This document shows, piece after piece, positions 1-7,600 of a stretch of DNA of 64,000 bases. The notes under the pieces were generated by a model. That model saw only the letters and a program-made list of their open reading frames with translations, did no database searches and had not been told where the DNA came from. Both the position numbers and the translations under genes were made by a program. Numbering within the stretch: the stretch's first letter is position 1; every line of letters starts with the position of its first letter. The DNA comes from DATMRF01 sp035566435 (GTDB taxonomy: Bacteria > Verrucomicrobiota > Verrucomicrobiia > Limisphaerales > UBA8199), in NCBI GenBank assembly GCA_035566435.1, contig DATMRF010000117.1, positions 179,042 through 243,041 on the forward strand, in the 5' to 3' direction.

Positions 1-753
1 AGAGGATTGGTTCCCAAATTGCGGCGCCAGCATGGCGTGGATGTGGTCATTGCCAACGGCGAGAATTCCGCCGGCGGCTCGGGGATCACAGTCGCCACCG
101 CCGAAGAGATTTTCACCGCCGGAGTGGACATTATCACCAGCGGCGATCATCTCTGGGACCAAAAGGAGGTGATGGAGTTGCTCGGAAGCGAGCCGCGATT
201 CGTTCGCCCGTTGAATTACCCCGCAGGTGTGCCGGGGCAGGGCAGCACCGTTTTCCGGGCGCCCGGCCTGCCGCCGTTAGGCATCATCAACCTTCAGGGC
301 CGAACCTTCATGCCTGCGCTCGAAAACCCCTTCCCGTGCGCCCTGGCCGAGGTCGAAAGGTTGCGGCAATCCGTCAGGCTGCTCTTCATCGATTTTCACG
401 CCGAGGCGACGTCCGAAAAAGTAGCGCTTACCCGCATGCTCGATGGCAAGGTGAGCGCCGTGGTTGGCACCCACACGCACGTCCAGACGGCTGACGAACA
501 AATCCTCCCCGGCGGGACCGCTTTCCTCTGCGACGCCGGCTTTACGGGACCGCACGACAGCGTGATTGGACGCGAAATCGAACCGATCATCCGGCGGTTC
601 CTGACCAACATGCCCCAGAAATTCGAGGTCGCCAAAGGCCGAGTTCTGCTGCAAGGCGCCCTGGTCGAAATTGACGAGCAGAGCGGGCGGGCGTCAAAGA
701 TTGAGCGCGTCTCCGAACCCCTGGCGGAGGAGCTTCGTCCCTTGGGAGCTTGA
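1..753 (+). CDS. YmdB/TIGR00282-type metallophosphoesterase, 5' end outside window
   Basis: The frame is open from the first base, so the gene starts upstream; a TTG at position 7 is only an internal codon. The visible part has the family signatures in order: NGENSAGG, GDHLWDQKE, DFHAEATSEK, GTHTHVQTAD and a C-terminal GFTGPHDSVIG. Family members are cytoplasmic 2',3'-cyclic nucleotide phosphodiesterases with a dimetal centre; the N-terminal metal-binding GD motif lies off the window. Only about the first 25 residues appear to be missing compared with the usual length of about 260. Many bacteria carry this gene near the RNase Y gene, which cannot be tested here. Confidence 0.9.
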   Translation, partial: RGLVPKLRRQHGVDVVIANGENSAGGSGITVATAEEIFTAGVDIITSGDHLWDQKEVMELLGSEPRFVRPLNYPAGVPGQGSTVFRAPGLPPLGIINLQGRTFMPALENPFPCALAEVERLRQSVRLLFIDFHAEATSEKVALTRMLDGKVSAVVGTHTHVQTADEQILPGGTAFLCDAGFTGPHDSVIGREIEPIIRRFLTNMPQKFEVAKGRVLLQGALVEIDEQSGRASKIERVSEPLAEELRPLGA

Positions 754-774
754 CCGGAAAACACCCGGCCCGGC

Positions 775-957
775 TTAGCTTTCCAAAAACCGCACCAGTT
801 CCTTGCGGATTTGGTCCAACCGCCGCCGGTCTGTCTCGCGCTTTTCGAACAGGAGCCGGGAAACCTCAGGGTTAACCTTAAGGTTCTGTTCCGCGTACGC
901 CTGGAGCTTCAGGTCCATCATTTCTTCGAGCAAGCCTATGAGTATCTCACCAGTCAT
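775..957 (-). CDS. small conserved-looking hypothetical protein (60 aa)
   Basis: A 60-residue acidic and basic helical protein, starting at ATG (MTGEILIG) and converging on the YmdB gene with a 21-bp gap. It is rich in Leu, Glu, Arg and Lys with no membrane segment and no Cys, and probably forms a single coiled-coil or helical hairpin. No domain was recognised. Support comes from its clean start and stop in a gene-sized gap and from amino-acid composition that looks real rather than like the arginine-rich shadows nearby. It could still be spurious. Confidence 0.5.
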   Translation of the reverse strand: MTGEILIGLLEEMMDLKLQAYAEQNLKVNPEVSRLLFEKRETDRRRLDQIRKELVRFLES

Positions 958-1315
958 AAGTTCATCATCGCGTTACGCCTCGGTTGAGAGCCGGTCGCGT
1001 CTTTTCCCGGCGTTATCACAACCTTCAGTCGTGCCAAATTCCCGGGAAGCAGCAGATGCCAAGCCACCTTTCTGGTGACTGGAATGAACTGGAGGCCAGG
1101 GGTCTGTCAGGGAGATGCTGTCCAGTATCAAGGCACTCAGCCCGGATATTTCACACCCCAGTCTCCACTGTTGCGACACGGTCGTAGGTGTGACATATCC
1201 CGGTTAGGTCAATGAGTCGAGGTTTCCGGAGCGCTCGCCCGATCCGGGACGGACCGGGTACGGCACGAACGCTTTCCCCCTTGAACTCGGCAGCGTGGAC
1301 TTCTAATGTCGGCGC
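958..1315. other. intergenic stretch, no gene seen
   Basis: About 360 bases between the small minus-strand ORF and the LysM gene. The open frames on both strands are arginine- and serine-rich shadows without credible starts. It must hold the promoter of the LysM gene, but no clear -35/-10 pair was recognised. Confidence 0.5.
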
Positions 1316-1894
1316 ATGAAACGAATTTCCTTTTTGTTGGCAGCGCTGACCCTCTGCGCAGGCCCGAGGTTGCGCGCCCAGGACGCCGGCACCGAGGAGC
1401 GTTTTAACAAACTCGCCGGCCAAATCGAGGATTTGCGGGCCGGCCAGGATGCGCTCCGCCGCCAGCTCGAGACGGTCGGAAAGGAGCTGGACTCCCTCCG
1501 AGAACAGGTGAACAAACCCACCGGCAATTATGCCAGCCAGGAAGATTTGAAACGCGTCGCTGAAGCCGTCAAGGACATCGACCGCAAACGCATCGAAGAC
1601 GCTGACAAAATCCACAATGACCTCCTTAAACTCCAAAAGAGTCTGGCTGTGCCACCCGGCCCAAAGCCTAAACCGACGCCAAACGAGAACCCGACCCCGG
1701 ATAAGCTGCCGGTCCCGGATAAGGGCTATGAGTACATCGTCAAAAAAGGCGATACGCTTTCGATTATTGTCCAGGCCTATCGTGACAACAACATCAAGGT
1801 TACCACCGACCAAATCCTCAAAGCGAACCCAGGCCTGAAACCGGAACGGATGAAAGTTGGTCAGAAGATCTTCATCCCTGCGCCTCAGCCGTAA
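1316..1894 (+). CDS. secreted coiled-coil protein with C-terminal LysM domain
   Basis: 192 aa. Residues 1-21 form a signal peptide (MKRISFLLAALTLCAG, then cleavage near RAQDA). Residues about 25-115 are a charged heptad-like coiled coil, followed by a Pro-rich linker (about 118-140) and a LysM domain (about 142-189; YIVKKGDTLSII start and a KVGQKIFIP end). LysM binds the GlcNAc backbone of peptidoglycan, so an envelope-attached structural or scaffold role is inferred. The coiled coil plus LysM layout resembles the YbgF/CpoB or LPP-LysM style of wall-anchored proteins, but no catalytic domain is present. The next gene starts about 60 bp downstream on the same strand and also encodes a secreted coiled-coil protein, so co-transcription is likely. 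Confidence 0.8.
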   Translation: MKRISFLLAALTLCAGPRLRAQDAGTEERFNKLAGQIEDLRAGQDALRRQLETVGKELDSLREQVNKPTGNYASQEDLKRVAEAVKDIDRKRIEDADKIHNDLLKLQKSLAVPPGPKPKPTPNENPTPDKLPVPDKGYEYIVKKGDTLSIIVQAYRDNNIKVTTDQILKANPGLKPERMKVGQKIFIPAPQP

Positions 1895-1954
1895 TGAGAG
1901 GTTTTGAGTCCGAAGCCACAACGCATTGCGAAACCAGAACCTTTAAACGATCAA

Positions 1955-2665
1955 ATGAGCACTGCTACCAGCTTTCGAAATGTCACGGACCTTCGTTCTT
2001 TCGGTTTCCACACCCTGGCGCTGCTGTCTCTGGTGCTCATCGCTGGTTCGCTTACAGTCCAGGCGCAGGACACGGTCACGATTTCCAAGTCGCGCCTTGA
2101 AGAGCTCGAACGCAACGAAGCTGAGCTTCAAAAGTTAAAACAAGCTGTCACGAACCCTCCGGCCGGGAAGGCGCCGGCGCCGTACGCCCAGCCGGGCGCC
2201 ATCACAACATTACCCGGGAGCCCGGGGGCAGCACTGGCAGTGACGCGTGCCAGCCCGCCGGTCACTTCGCTTCCGCCGCTTCAGGAGGGGGAAGTCGTGG
2301 AGTCGCTGGACCTGGCCAACCAGTATCGCGCCGATCCCGCCGCAGCCGACCAGCGCTACCGCGGCCGGAAATTTACCGTGCGCGGCCAAATCGCCGGCTT
2401 TGAAAAGCCGATGCTCAAAAAAAACTACAAAATGCTTTTGCCCGGGCCGGATCGAGCAACCATGGTCATCTGTGATCTGCTCCCGCCCGAGAAGTTCAAC
2501 GCGGTGTTTACTATCGATCACGGCGTTCAATTGGTCGGCCAGTTCGGCGAAAACCGCGAAACGCTTGCCAGAGTGGGTCAGGCCGTGCTGGTCAACGGCC
2601 GCTGCCGGGGTTGGAAAGATTCTTCGGTCATCTTCACCGCCGATAGCTTTCAGCCGGTGCGCTGA
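1955..2665 (+). CDS. secreted OB-fold-like (tRNA_anti-like) protein
   Basis: 236 aa from the ATG at 1955; a TTG at 1904 would add 17 polar residues ahead of the signal peptide and is less likely. The signal segment is FHTLALLSLVLIAGSLTVQAQ. A short coiled coil follows (SRLEELERNEAELQKLKQAV), then a Pro/Ala-rich linker, then a C-terminal domain with YRGRKFTVRGQIAGFEK and a final VLVNGRCRGWKDSSVIF. The pattern of a residue-spanning 'Y-A-D-x-x-A-D-x-x-Y-x-G-K' followed by a beta barrel matches the putative-nucleic-acid-binding OB family (tRNA_anti-like); ligand unknown. It sits just after the LysM gene and likely shares its transcript. Confidence 0.6.
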   Translation: MSTATSFRNVTDLRSFGFHTLALLSLVLIAGSLTVQAQDTVTISKSRLEELERNEAELQKLKQAVTNPPAGKAPAPYAQPGAITTLPGSPGAALAVTRASPPVTSLPPLQEGEVVESLDLANQYRADPAAADQRYRGRKFTVRGQIAGFEKPMLKKNYKMLLPGPDRATMVICDLLPPEKFNAVFTIDHGVQLVGQFGENRETLARVGQAVLVNGRCRGWKDSSVIFTADSFQPVR

Positions 2666-2749
2666 GCTGGAGAACCGGGGCCGGCTGGATTCGAAGTGGT
2701 TTCGGTTGCCGAGCGCCGGCTGTCGAGTCTTCCGCCACTAGCAAGAGGT

Positions 2750-4051
2750 TCAGAGTGACCGCTTATCGATGACCCGTTTTGCCTTTCCTTCATTCACGGG
2801 CAGCGAGCCGGGCGGAACCAGGTCCACCTTCGGCTTGACCCAAATCTCGGCGTGGAGTTTTTCCACCAGCTCCTGTTGCAACGCCGCCAGGTGCTCGACT
2901 TGGCCGTCAAAGCTGGCGGCCGCCAGCTCCACCTTCACGGTCAGATTATCCAGCCCTTCGATCACAATCAGGTAATTACGGCCCACCTGCGGCTTGGACA
3001 TCAGCACGCGCTCGATTTGCTGCGGAAAGAGGTGCGCGCCGCGGATAAAGAGCATGTCGTCCGAGCGACCGGTGATGCGGTTGATCCGCCGATGGGTTCG
3101 GCCGCAGGCGCACGGTTCCGCCGCCACCGAGGTGATGTCGCGCGTTCGATAGCGCAGCAGCGGCATCGCTTCCCGCATCAGGCTCGTCAGGACCAGTTCG
3201 CCCGTTGCGCCCTCCGGCAGCAGCTCGCCGGTCTGCGGATTAATGATCTCCAGCAGGAAGTTGTCCTCCCACAAGTGCATTCCCGCTTTGTGCTCGCACT
3301 CGAACGCTACCCCCGGGCCGTTCATTTCCGTGAGGCCGTATGAATTGTACACGTCGAGGTTGAAGGCCTGTTCGATCCGCCGGCGGGTTTCCTCCGTGTA
3401 TGGCTCTGCCCCGACAAAGGCTTTCCGCAGCGACAGGTCCCGGCTCGGGTCGAGGCCTTTTTGCTCGAGGAAATTGGCGAAATACAACGCGTAGCTGGGC
3501 AGAATATGGACTGCGGTGGTCCGAAAGTCCTGCATCAGCATCAGTTGCCGCTCCGATGTTCCCGGACCCGCGGGAATGACCAGACAACCCACTTTCTCCG
3601 CTCCATAATGCATCACCAACCCGCCTGTGAACAGGCCGTAGCTCATCATGTTCTGGAACACGTCCCTGGCGGTAAGCCCCGTCGCCACCAACGACCGGGC
3701 GATTAACTCGGCGGCGTTATTCACATCCTGGCGCGAAAAGAACAGCGCTTTCGGCTTGCCCGTGGTACCGCTCGACGTGTGCAGCCGCACCGGCGCTTCC
3801 CGCGGGACCGCCAGTAACCCGTCGGGGTAGGTCGCGCGCAAATCCGCGCTGGTGGTGAAGGGCAGCCGTCGCGCGTCCGCCAGCGTTTTGATGTGCTCCG
3901 GCCGGAGGACCGATTCCGCGAATTTCCTCTGGTAAAAGGGCACGTGCGCCGCCACGCGCCGGACCGTCTCCTGCAAGCGTTGAAGTTGGAGTTGTTCGAG
4001 CGCCGGACGCGCCATCGTTTCCGATTCCCGGTCCCAGAACATGGTGCCCAA
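2750..4051 (-). CDS. paaK: phenylacetate-CoA ligase (PaaK family)
   Basis: 433 aa, full length for the family. It activates aryl-acetates such as phenylacetate or indole-acetate with ATP and CoA in the cytoplasm. Visible motifs: the AMP-binding P-loop TSSGTTGKPKAL near residue 95, YGLTEMNGPG, the cysteine pair region CACGRTHRRI and the C-terminal catalytic lysine region VNEGKAKRVIDKR. The ATG at 4051 gives the usual N-terminus (FWDRESETM). In many anaerobes and archaea this ligase lies beside iorA and iorB, which supply aryl-acetyl-CoA from aryl-pyruvates; here a decayed iorA lies 3 kb away at 7011, so the aryl-acid pathway appears partly lost. The substrate preference cannot be read from sequence. 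Confidence 0.92.
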   Translation of the reverse strand: MGTMFWDRESETMARPALEQLQLQRLQETVRRVAAHVPFYQRKFAESVLRPEHIKTLADARRLPFTTSADLRATYPDGLLAVPREAPVRLHTSSGTTGKPKALFFSRQDVNNAAELIARSLVATGLTARDVFQNMMSYGLFTGGLVMHYGAEKVGCLVIPAGPGTSERQLMLMQDFRTTAVHILPSYALYFANFLEQKGLDPSRDLSLRKAFVGAEPYTEETRRRIEQAFNLDVYNSYGLTEMNGPGVAFECEHKAGMHLWEDNFLLEIINPQTGELLPEGATGELVLTSLMREAMPLLRYRTRDITSVAAEPCACGRTHRRINRITGRSDDMLFIRGAHLFPQQIERVLMSKPQVGRNYLIVIEGLDNLTVKVELAAASFDGQVEHLAALQQELVEKLHAEIWVKPKVDLVPPGSLPVNEGKAKRVIDKRSL

Positions 4052-4214
4052 CGGTCTATACCTTTTGGCGCCGAAAGTCCAGCCGCGAAATTAGAAGGCA
4101 TCGGGCGTGGTTTAATTGATCATTTGGCTAATTAATGTGGTTAAGAAACACTTCATATAACTGAGCTCCTCCGCCGCGCTGGCGGCGGCTTCGAGTGCGA
4201 GGTATAGATACACA
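4052..4214. promoter_or_regulatory. divergent promoter region between paaK and the DCC-LMF gene
   Basis: This 163-bp region separates two outward-reading genes. It has an AT-rich core (about 4110-4160) flanked by a GC-rich hairpin (CCGCCGCGCTGGCGGCGG) near 4171-4188. Promoters for both genes must lie here; no confident -35/-10 pair was assigned. Confidence 0.35.
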
Positions 4215-6179
4215 GTGAAACCCAGCATCCGCGTCGCTTCCGCTCCCGGCAAGCCACTGGTGATTTTCGACGGGGACTGCAACTTCTGCTCGCTGTGGGT
4301 CCGGCGCTGGGAACAGGAGTCAGCTGGGCGGGTGGATACTTTGGTGGCGCAGGATGGGCGGGTCCCAGCGCAATTTCCCGAGTTGTCTCCTGAACGGCTC
4401 GCGTCAGCCGTTCATCTCGTGGAGACGGATGGCGTCGTGTATAGCGGCGCGGAAGCTGTATTCCGAACCCTGGCGCACCGCGAGCGCGGAGCTTGGGTGC
4501 TCGACTTTTACGAGCGTCACCCGGTGTTCGCTCATGCGAGCGAACGATGTTACGCGTTCGTCGCGCGTCATCGGCATTTTTTTTCCTGGCTCACGCGCCT
4601 GGGCTGGGGCCAGGACCTCGCGACGCCGTCGCACCGGCTGGTGCAGGCCGTGTTTCTGCGGTGGGTCGGAGCCGTTTATTTCATCGCATTTGTGTCGCTC
4701 TGGGTACAGATCATCGGCCTGATCGGCAACGATGGAATACTGCCGGCCCGACTTACGCTGGAGAGCGTGCGACAACGAGCGCCCTCCGCTCACGCGGGTT
4801 GGGAGCGTTTTCACAACCTGCCGACGCTTTGCTGGCTTGATGCCAGTGACGGCTTCCTCCAGGCGCAGTGCGCCGCCGGAACGTTCCTGTCCCTGCTGGT
4901 GCTCGCCGGGCTCGCGCCGGCACCCTGCCTGTTTGGCCTCTGGCTGTTGTACCTGTCGCTCGCAACCGTGAGCCGCGAATTCCTGTCCTTTCAGTGGGAC
5001 GCCTTGCTGCTGGAGATTGGTTTCCTGGCTGTTTTTTTTTCGCCGGGCCAACTCCTGCCGCGGCGCAACCGCGCGCGCGAGCCCTCCCGGCTCGTTTTGT
5101 GGCTGCTCCGCTGGTTGTTGTTCCGGATCATGTTCGCCTCGGGCTGCGTCAAGCTTCTGAGCGGCGATCCCGCCTGGCGCAACCTGACCGCGCTGAGTTA
5201 TCATTACGAAACGCAGCCACTGCCGACCTGGCTGGGATGGTACGTCTTTCAACTGCCGGCCGCGTTTCAAATGGTTTCCACCGCCGTGATGTTCGGCATC
5301 GAGTTGGTCCTGCCGTTCCTGATTTTTGCGCCGCGCCGCGTACGAAAAGTGCCCTTCGTTGCGTTCATTGCGCTCCAAACGCTCATTTTCCTGACCGGCA
5401 ATTACTGCTTCTTCAACTTGCTCACGATTGCCTTGTGCGTGCTGCTGCTGGATGATTCAGACCTGAACCGGCTCTGGGCGGCGGTGACCCCGCGCCGTAA
5501 ACGGCCTCGAGAGTCGATTTCGCGCGCTCAGGTTCAACCGGGCCTGGCGCGCGCCCAACCGAGCACGGCGAGCTCGCCCCAGCGGGTATTGGCTTGGCAA
5601 TGGCCTGGTTTCGTCGCAGTGCCGCTGGCGTGTGTCGCGATCATCATTCCGTTGGTGGATTTCGCCGGTTTGTTCGGGTGGAAGCGCTCGTGGTCGGTCC
5701 CGGTCGCGGCAATTTGGAATTGGGCCGCACCCTTCCGAAGCCTCAACAGCTACGGCTTGTTCGCCGTGATGACCGCTTCGCGGCCCGAGATCATCGTCCA
5801 GGGCAGCAACGACGGTGTCACCTGGCTCGACTACCAGTTCAAATACAAACCCGGCGATGTGCGGCGGGCACCTCGGTTTGTTGAGCCTCATCAGCCTCGG
5901 CTCGACTGGCAAATGTGGTTCGCTGCTCTTGGCGATTATCGTCAGAACCCCTGGTTCATCAATTTCTGCGTTCGGCTGTTGCAGGGCTCGCCCACAGTGC
6001 TGGCGTTGCTTGAGCGGAACCCATTTCCCGCCCGTCCACCGCGTTATGTCCGAGCGGTGGTGTACGACTACCACTTCACCACGCTCGCCGCGCGGCGGCA
6101 AACCGGAGCGTGGTGGCAGCGCGAGGAAAAACGCGAATACCTGCCCGTCATCTCCCTGCGCGCCCAGCAGCAGCAGTGA
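4215..6179 (+). CDS. DCC-family (DUF393) domain fused to lipase maturation factor-like membrane protein
   Basis: 654 aa. Residues about 12-130 are a DCC/DUF393 domain with the hallmark FDGDCNFCSLWVRRW, a thioredoxin-like fold with a CxxC-type pair named for the D-x-C-x-x-C motif. The rest is a polytopic membrane protein with about 8-10 hydrophobic segments and the lipase-maturation-factor features (SFQWDALLLEIGFLAVFFSP, RIMFASGCVKLLSGD, then a soluble C-terminal beta domain containing YDYHFTT). In animals LMF1 helps lipases fold in the ER; the bacterial role is unknown, and coupling of thiol chemistry to folding of exported enzymes is an inference. No operon partner is obvious: the next gene is convergent. 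Confidence 0.85.
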   Translation: MKPSIRVASAPGKPLVIFDGDCNFCSLWVRRWEQESAGRVDTLVAQDGRVPAQFPELSPERLASAVHLVETDGVVYSGAEAVFRTLAHRERGAWVLDFYERHPVFAHASERCYAFVARHRHFFSWLTRLGWGQDLATPSHRLVQAVFLRWVGAVYFIAFVSLWVQIIGLIGNDGILPARLTLESVRQRAPSAHAGWERFHNLPTLCWLDASDGFLQAQCAAGTFLSLLVLAGLAPAPCLFGLWLLYLSLATVSREFLSFQWDALLLEIGFLAVFFSPGQLLPRRNRAREPSRLVLWLLRWLLFRIMFASGCVKLLSGDPAWRNLTALSYHYETQPLPTWLGWYVFQLPAAFQMVSTAVMFGIELVLPFLIFAPRRVRKVPFVAFIALQTLIFLTGNYCFFNLLTIALCVLLLDDSDLNRLWAAVTPRRKRPRESISRAQVQPGLARAQPSTASSPQRVLAWQWPGFVAVPLACVAIIIPLVDFAGLFGWKRSWSVPVAAIWNWAAPFRSLNSYGLFAVMTASRPEIIVQGSNDGVTWLDYQFKYKPGDVRRAPRFVEPHQPRLDWQMWFAALGDYRQNPWFINFCVRLLQGSPTVLALLERNPFPARPPRYVRAVVYDYHFTTLAARRQTGAWWQREEKREYLPVISLRAQQQQ

Positions 6180-6200
6180 GCTATATGCCAGCAGCGCTTG

Positions 6201-6752
6201 TCATTCCTTGGCTTCTTTCTCCTTGGGTTGCTTTCGCTTCATGAACATTCGCATGACCAACACCAGCAACAACCCCCCTCCCAGGGAAAGCAGAAGATCT
6301 TCGTACCGAATCAGCACCGGGCCCAAGCCCAGGTTCAATTGTGTCACATGAGCGACGATCCCTCCCAGAAAAGCGCCGGCGAGCCCGAACACCACGGTCG
6401 CCGGACGCCTGAGCTTGGCTGTCATGTGCAGGACTCCGCCTACCAACAAGCCCATGATCACCCACGCGACGATCTCGTCGCGGGTCCGGTGACTGAGTCG
6501 CTGCTCATCGATCTTCCGCCAGAGCTCCTCGATTTTATTCATGGCAGTCTTCCCCGCATCCGACAATTTCTGCTTGGCATCGTCGGCTGTGCTGGCGAAT
6601 AGTTGACCCGTTCCTGGTGAGGCCGCCAGGGCCGGCGCAGGGCTGCTTGCCCCCGCTGCGCAAAGGAGCGCGAGGGCTAACCCGATCGCGTCAAACCGCG
6701 GCCGAAGCGGCCTTAAACCCGAAGTCAAGTTTAGTTTGGATAGAATGTTCAT
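6201..6752 (-). CDS. GlsB/YeaQ/YmgE-like (transglycosylase-associated) membrane protein
   Basis: 183 aa from the ATG at 6752, which has a GGTGAC-like ribosome site just upstream; the longer frame to 6791 adds an unlikely N-terminus. A long N-terminal segment with one hydrophobic stretch (AIGLALALLCAAGASSPAPALA, signal-like) and an acidic/basic helix precede three membrane segments: IVAWVIMGLLVGGVLHM, PATVVFGLAGAFLGGIVAHV and DLLLSLGGGLLLVLVMRM, ending in a KRKQPKEKEAKE tail. Three helices with small-residue glycine motifs match the GlsB/YeaQ family of stress-associated inner-membrane proteins, although the usual members are only about 85 aa. Function unknown. Confidence 0.65.
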   Translation of the reverse strand: MNILSKLNLTSGLRPLRPRFDAIGLALALLCAAGASSPAPALAASPGTGQLFASTADDAKQKLSDAGKTAMNKIEELWRKIDEQRLSHRTRDEIVAWVIMGLLVGGVLHMTAKLRRPATVVFGLAGAFLGGIVAHVTQLNLGLGPVLIRYEDLLLSLGGGLLLVLVMRMFMKRKQPKEKEAKE

Positions 6753-7010
6753 GTTGTCACCAAGTTGGTGTCGCCTATGGGGGGCTGTCAAACGGAACGG
6801 CGCTTGCGGAGTACTGCCTCGGCGAAGGCGGGCTGGGGCGCGAAATTGGAATCCAGCGCCCCAACCGTGACTGACGGGTTACCTTCCGGGACCTGAACCC
6901 GGCCATTGTTTCAATGGATACCGTGCACAGTTTCAGCAAATAACACCCTTAGAATTTCTCTGTCCTCCCCCTTCGAAATCCGTTATTAACGGCAGGTCGA
7001 TTTCGTCGAA

Positions 7011-7591
7011 ATGAAAGATTCGGGCCGAACGTTATTCAGCGGCAATGAAGCGATTGCCCTGACTGCACGGCGCGCTGGTGTTGTCCTTGGCGTGGACTAC
7101 CCCGGCACCTCTTCCACAGAAATCCTGGAGTCCTTGCCCCAATACGGCGGGCGTGCTCAATGTTCGCCCAAACAGAAGGTCACGCTCGACGTCGTCATTG
7201 GCGCCGCGTTTGGCGCATCCGCGATGACGATCTCTGCTCCGAATTTGTCCAACCAGCGAGGAAATCGCCTCAACTTCGCGACACCTGCCAATACCGCATC
7301 GTGCTTGACAGTGAGCGCAAGCGCGACCGCATCGTTGCCGGTGACATCGGCTGGTACACACTTGGCGTGCTGCAACCTTTCGAGGCGATCAATTCCTACG
7401 TATGCATGGGGGTCAGCCTGGGCTTGCGCCATGTCCTGCCCTCCGACCAGGCCCGCCGAGTGGTCAGCGTCATCCGCGACAGCAGCTCCAAAACGCAAGC
7501 GAGTACTGTTGCGGTTCCGTGGGCCCGCAAGATTTTGGAGGGTATGGTGTACCGAAACAAGGACCCCATCCCGGTGCAAAAGCGGAATTGA
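7011..7591 (+). pseudogene. decayed iorA (indolepyruvate:ferredoxin oxidoreductase alpha subunit)
   Basis: Two out-of-frame pieces match the thiamine-diphosphate enzyme IorA. The first, from ATG 7011 to about 7220, reads LFSGNEAIALTARRAGV, then DYPGTSSTEILESLPQYGG, then KVTLDVVIGAAFGASAM, which is the N-terminal pyrimidine-binding region. The second, in the +2 frame from about 7300 to 7480, reads VAGDIGWYTLGVLQPFEAI, then VCMGVSLG and DQARRVVSVIRDS, the thiamine-diphosphate-binding region near residue 400. About 300 intervening residues and the C-terminal ferredoxin part are gone, and the typical GDIGCYT cysteine is now Trp. It is internally deleted and frameshifted, so non-functional. No iorB is visible in the window. 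Confidence 0.75.
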
Positions 7592-7600
7592 GGCCAGCGA

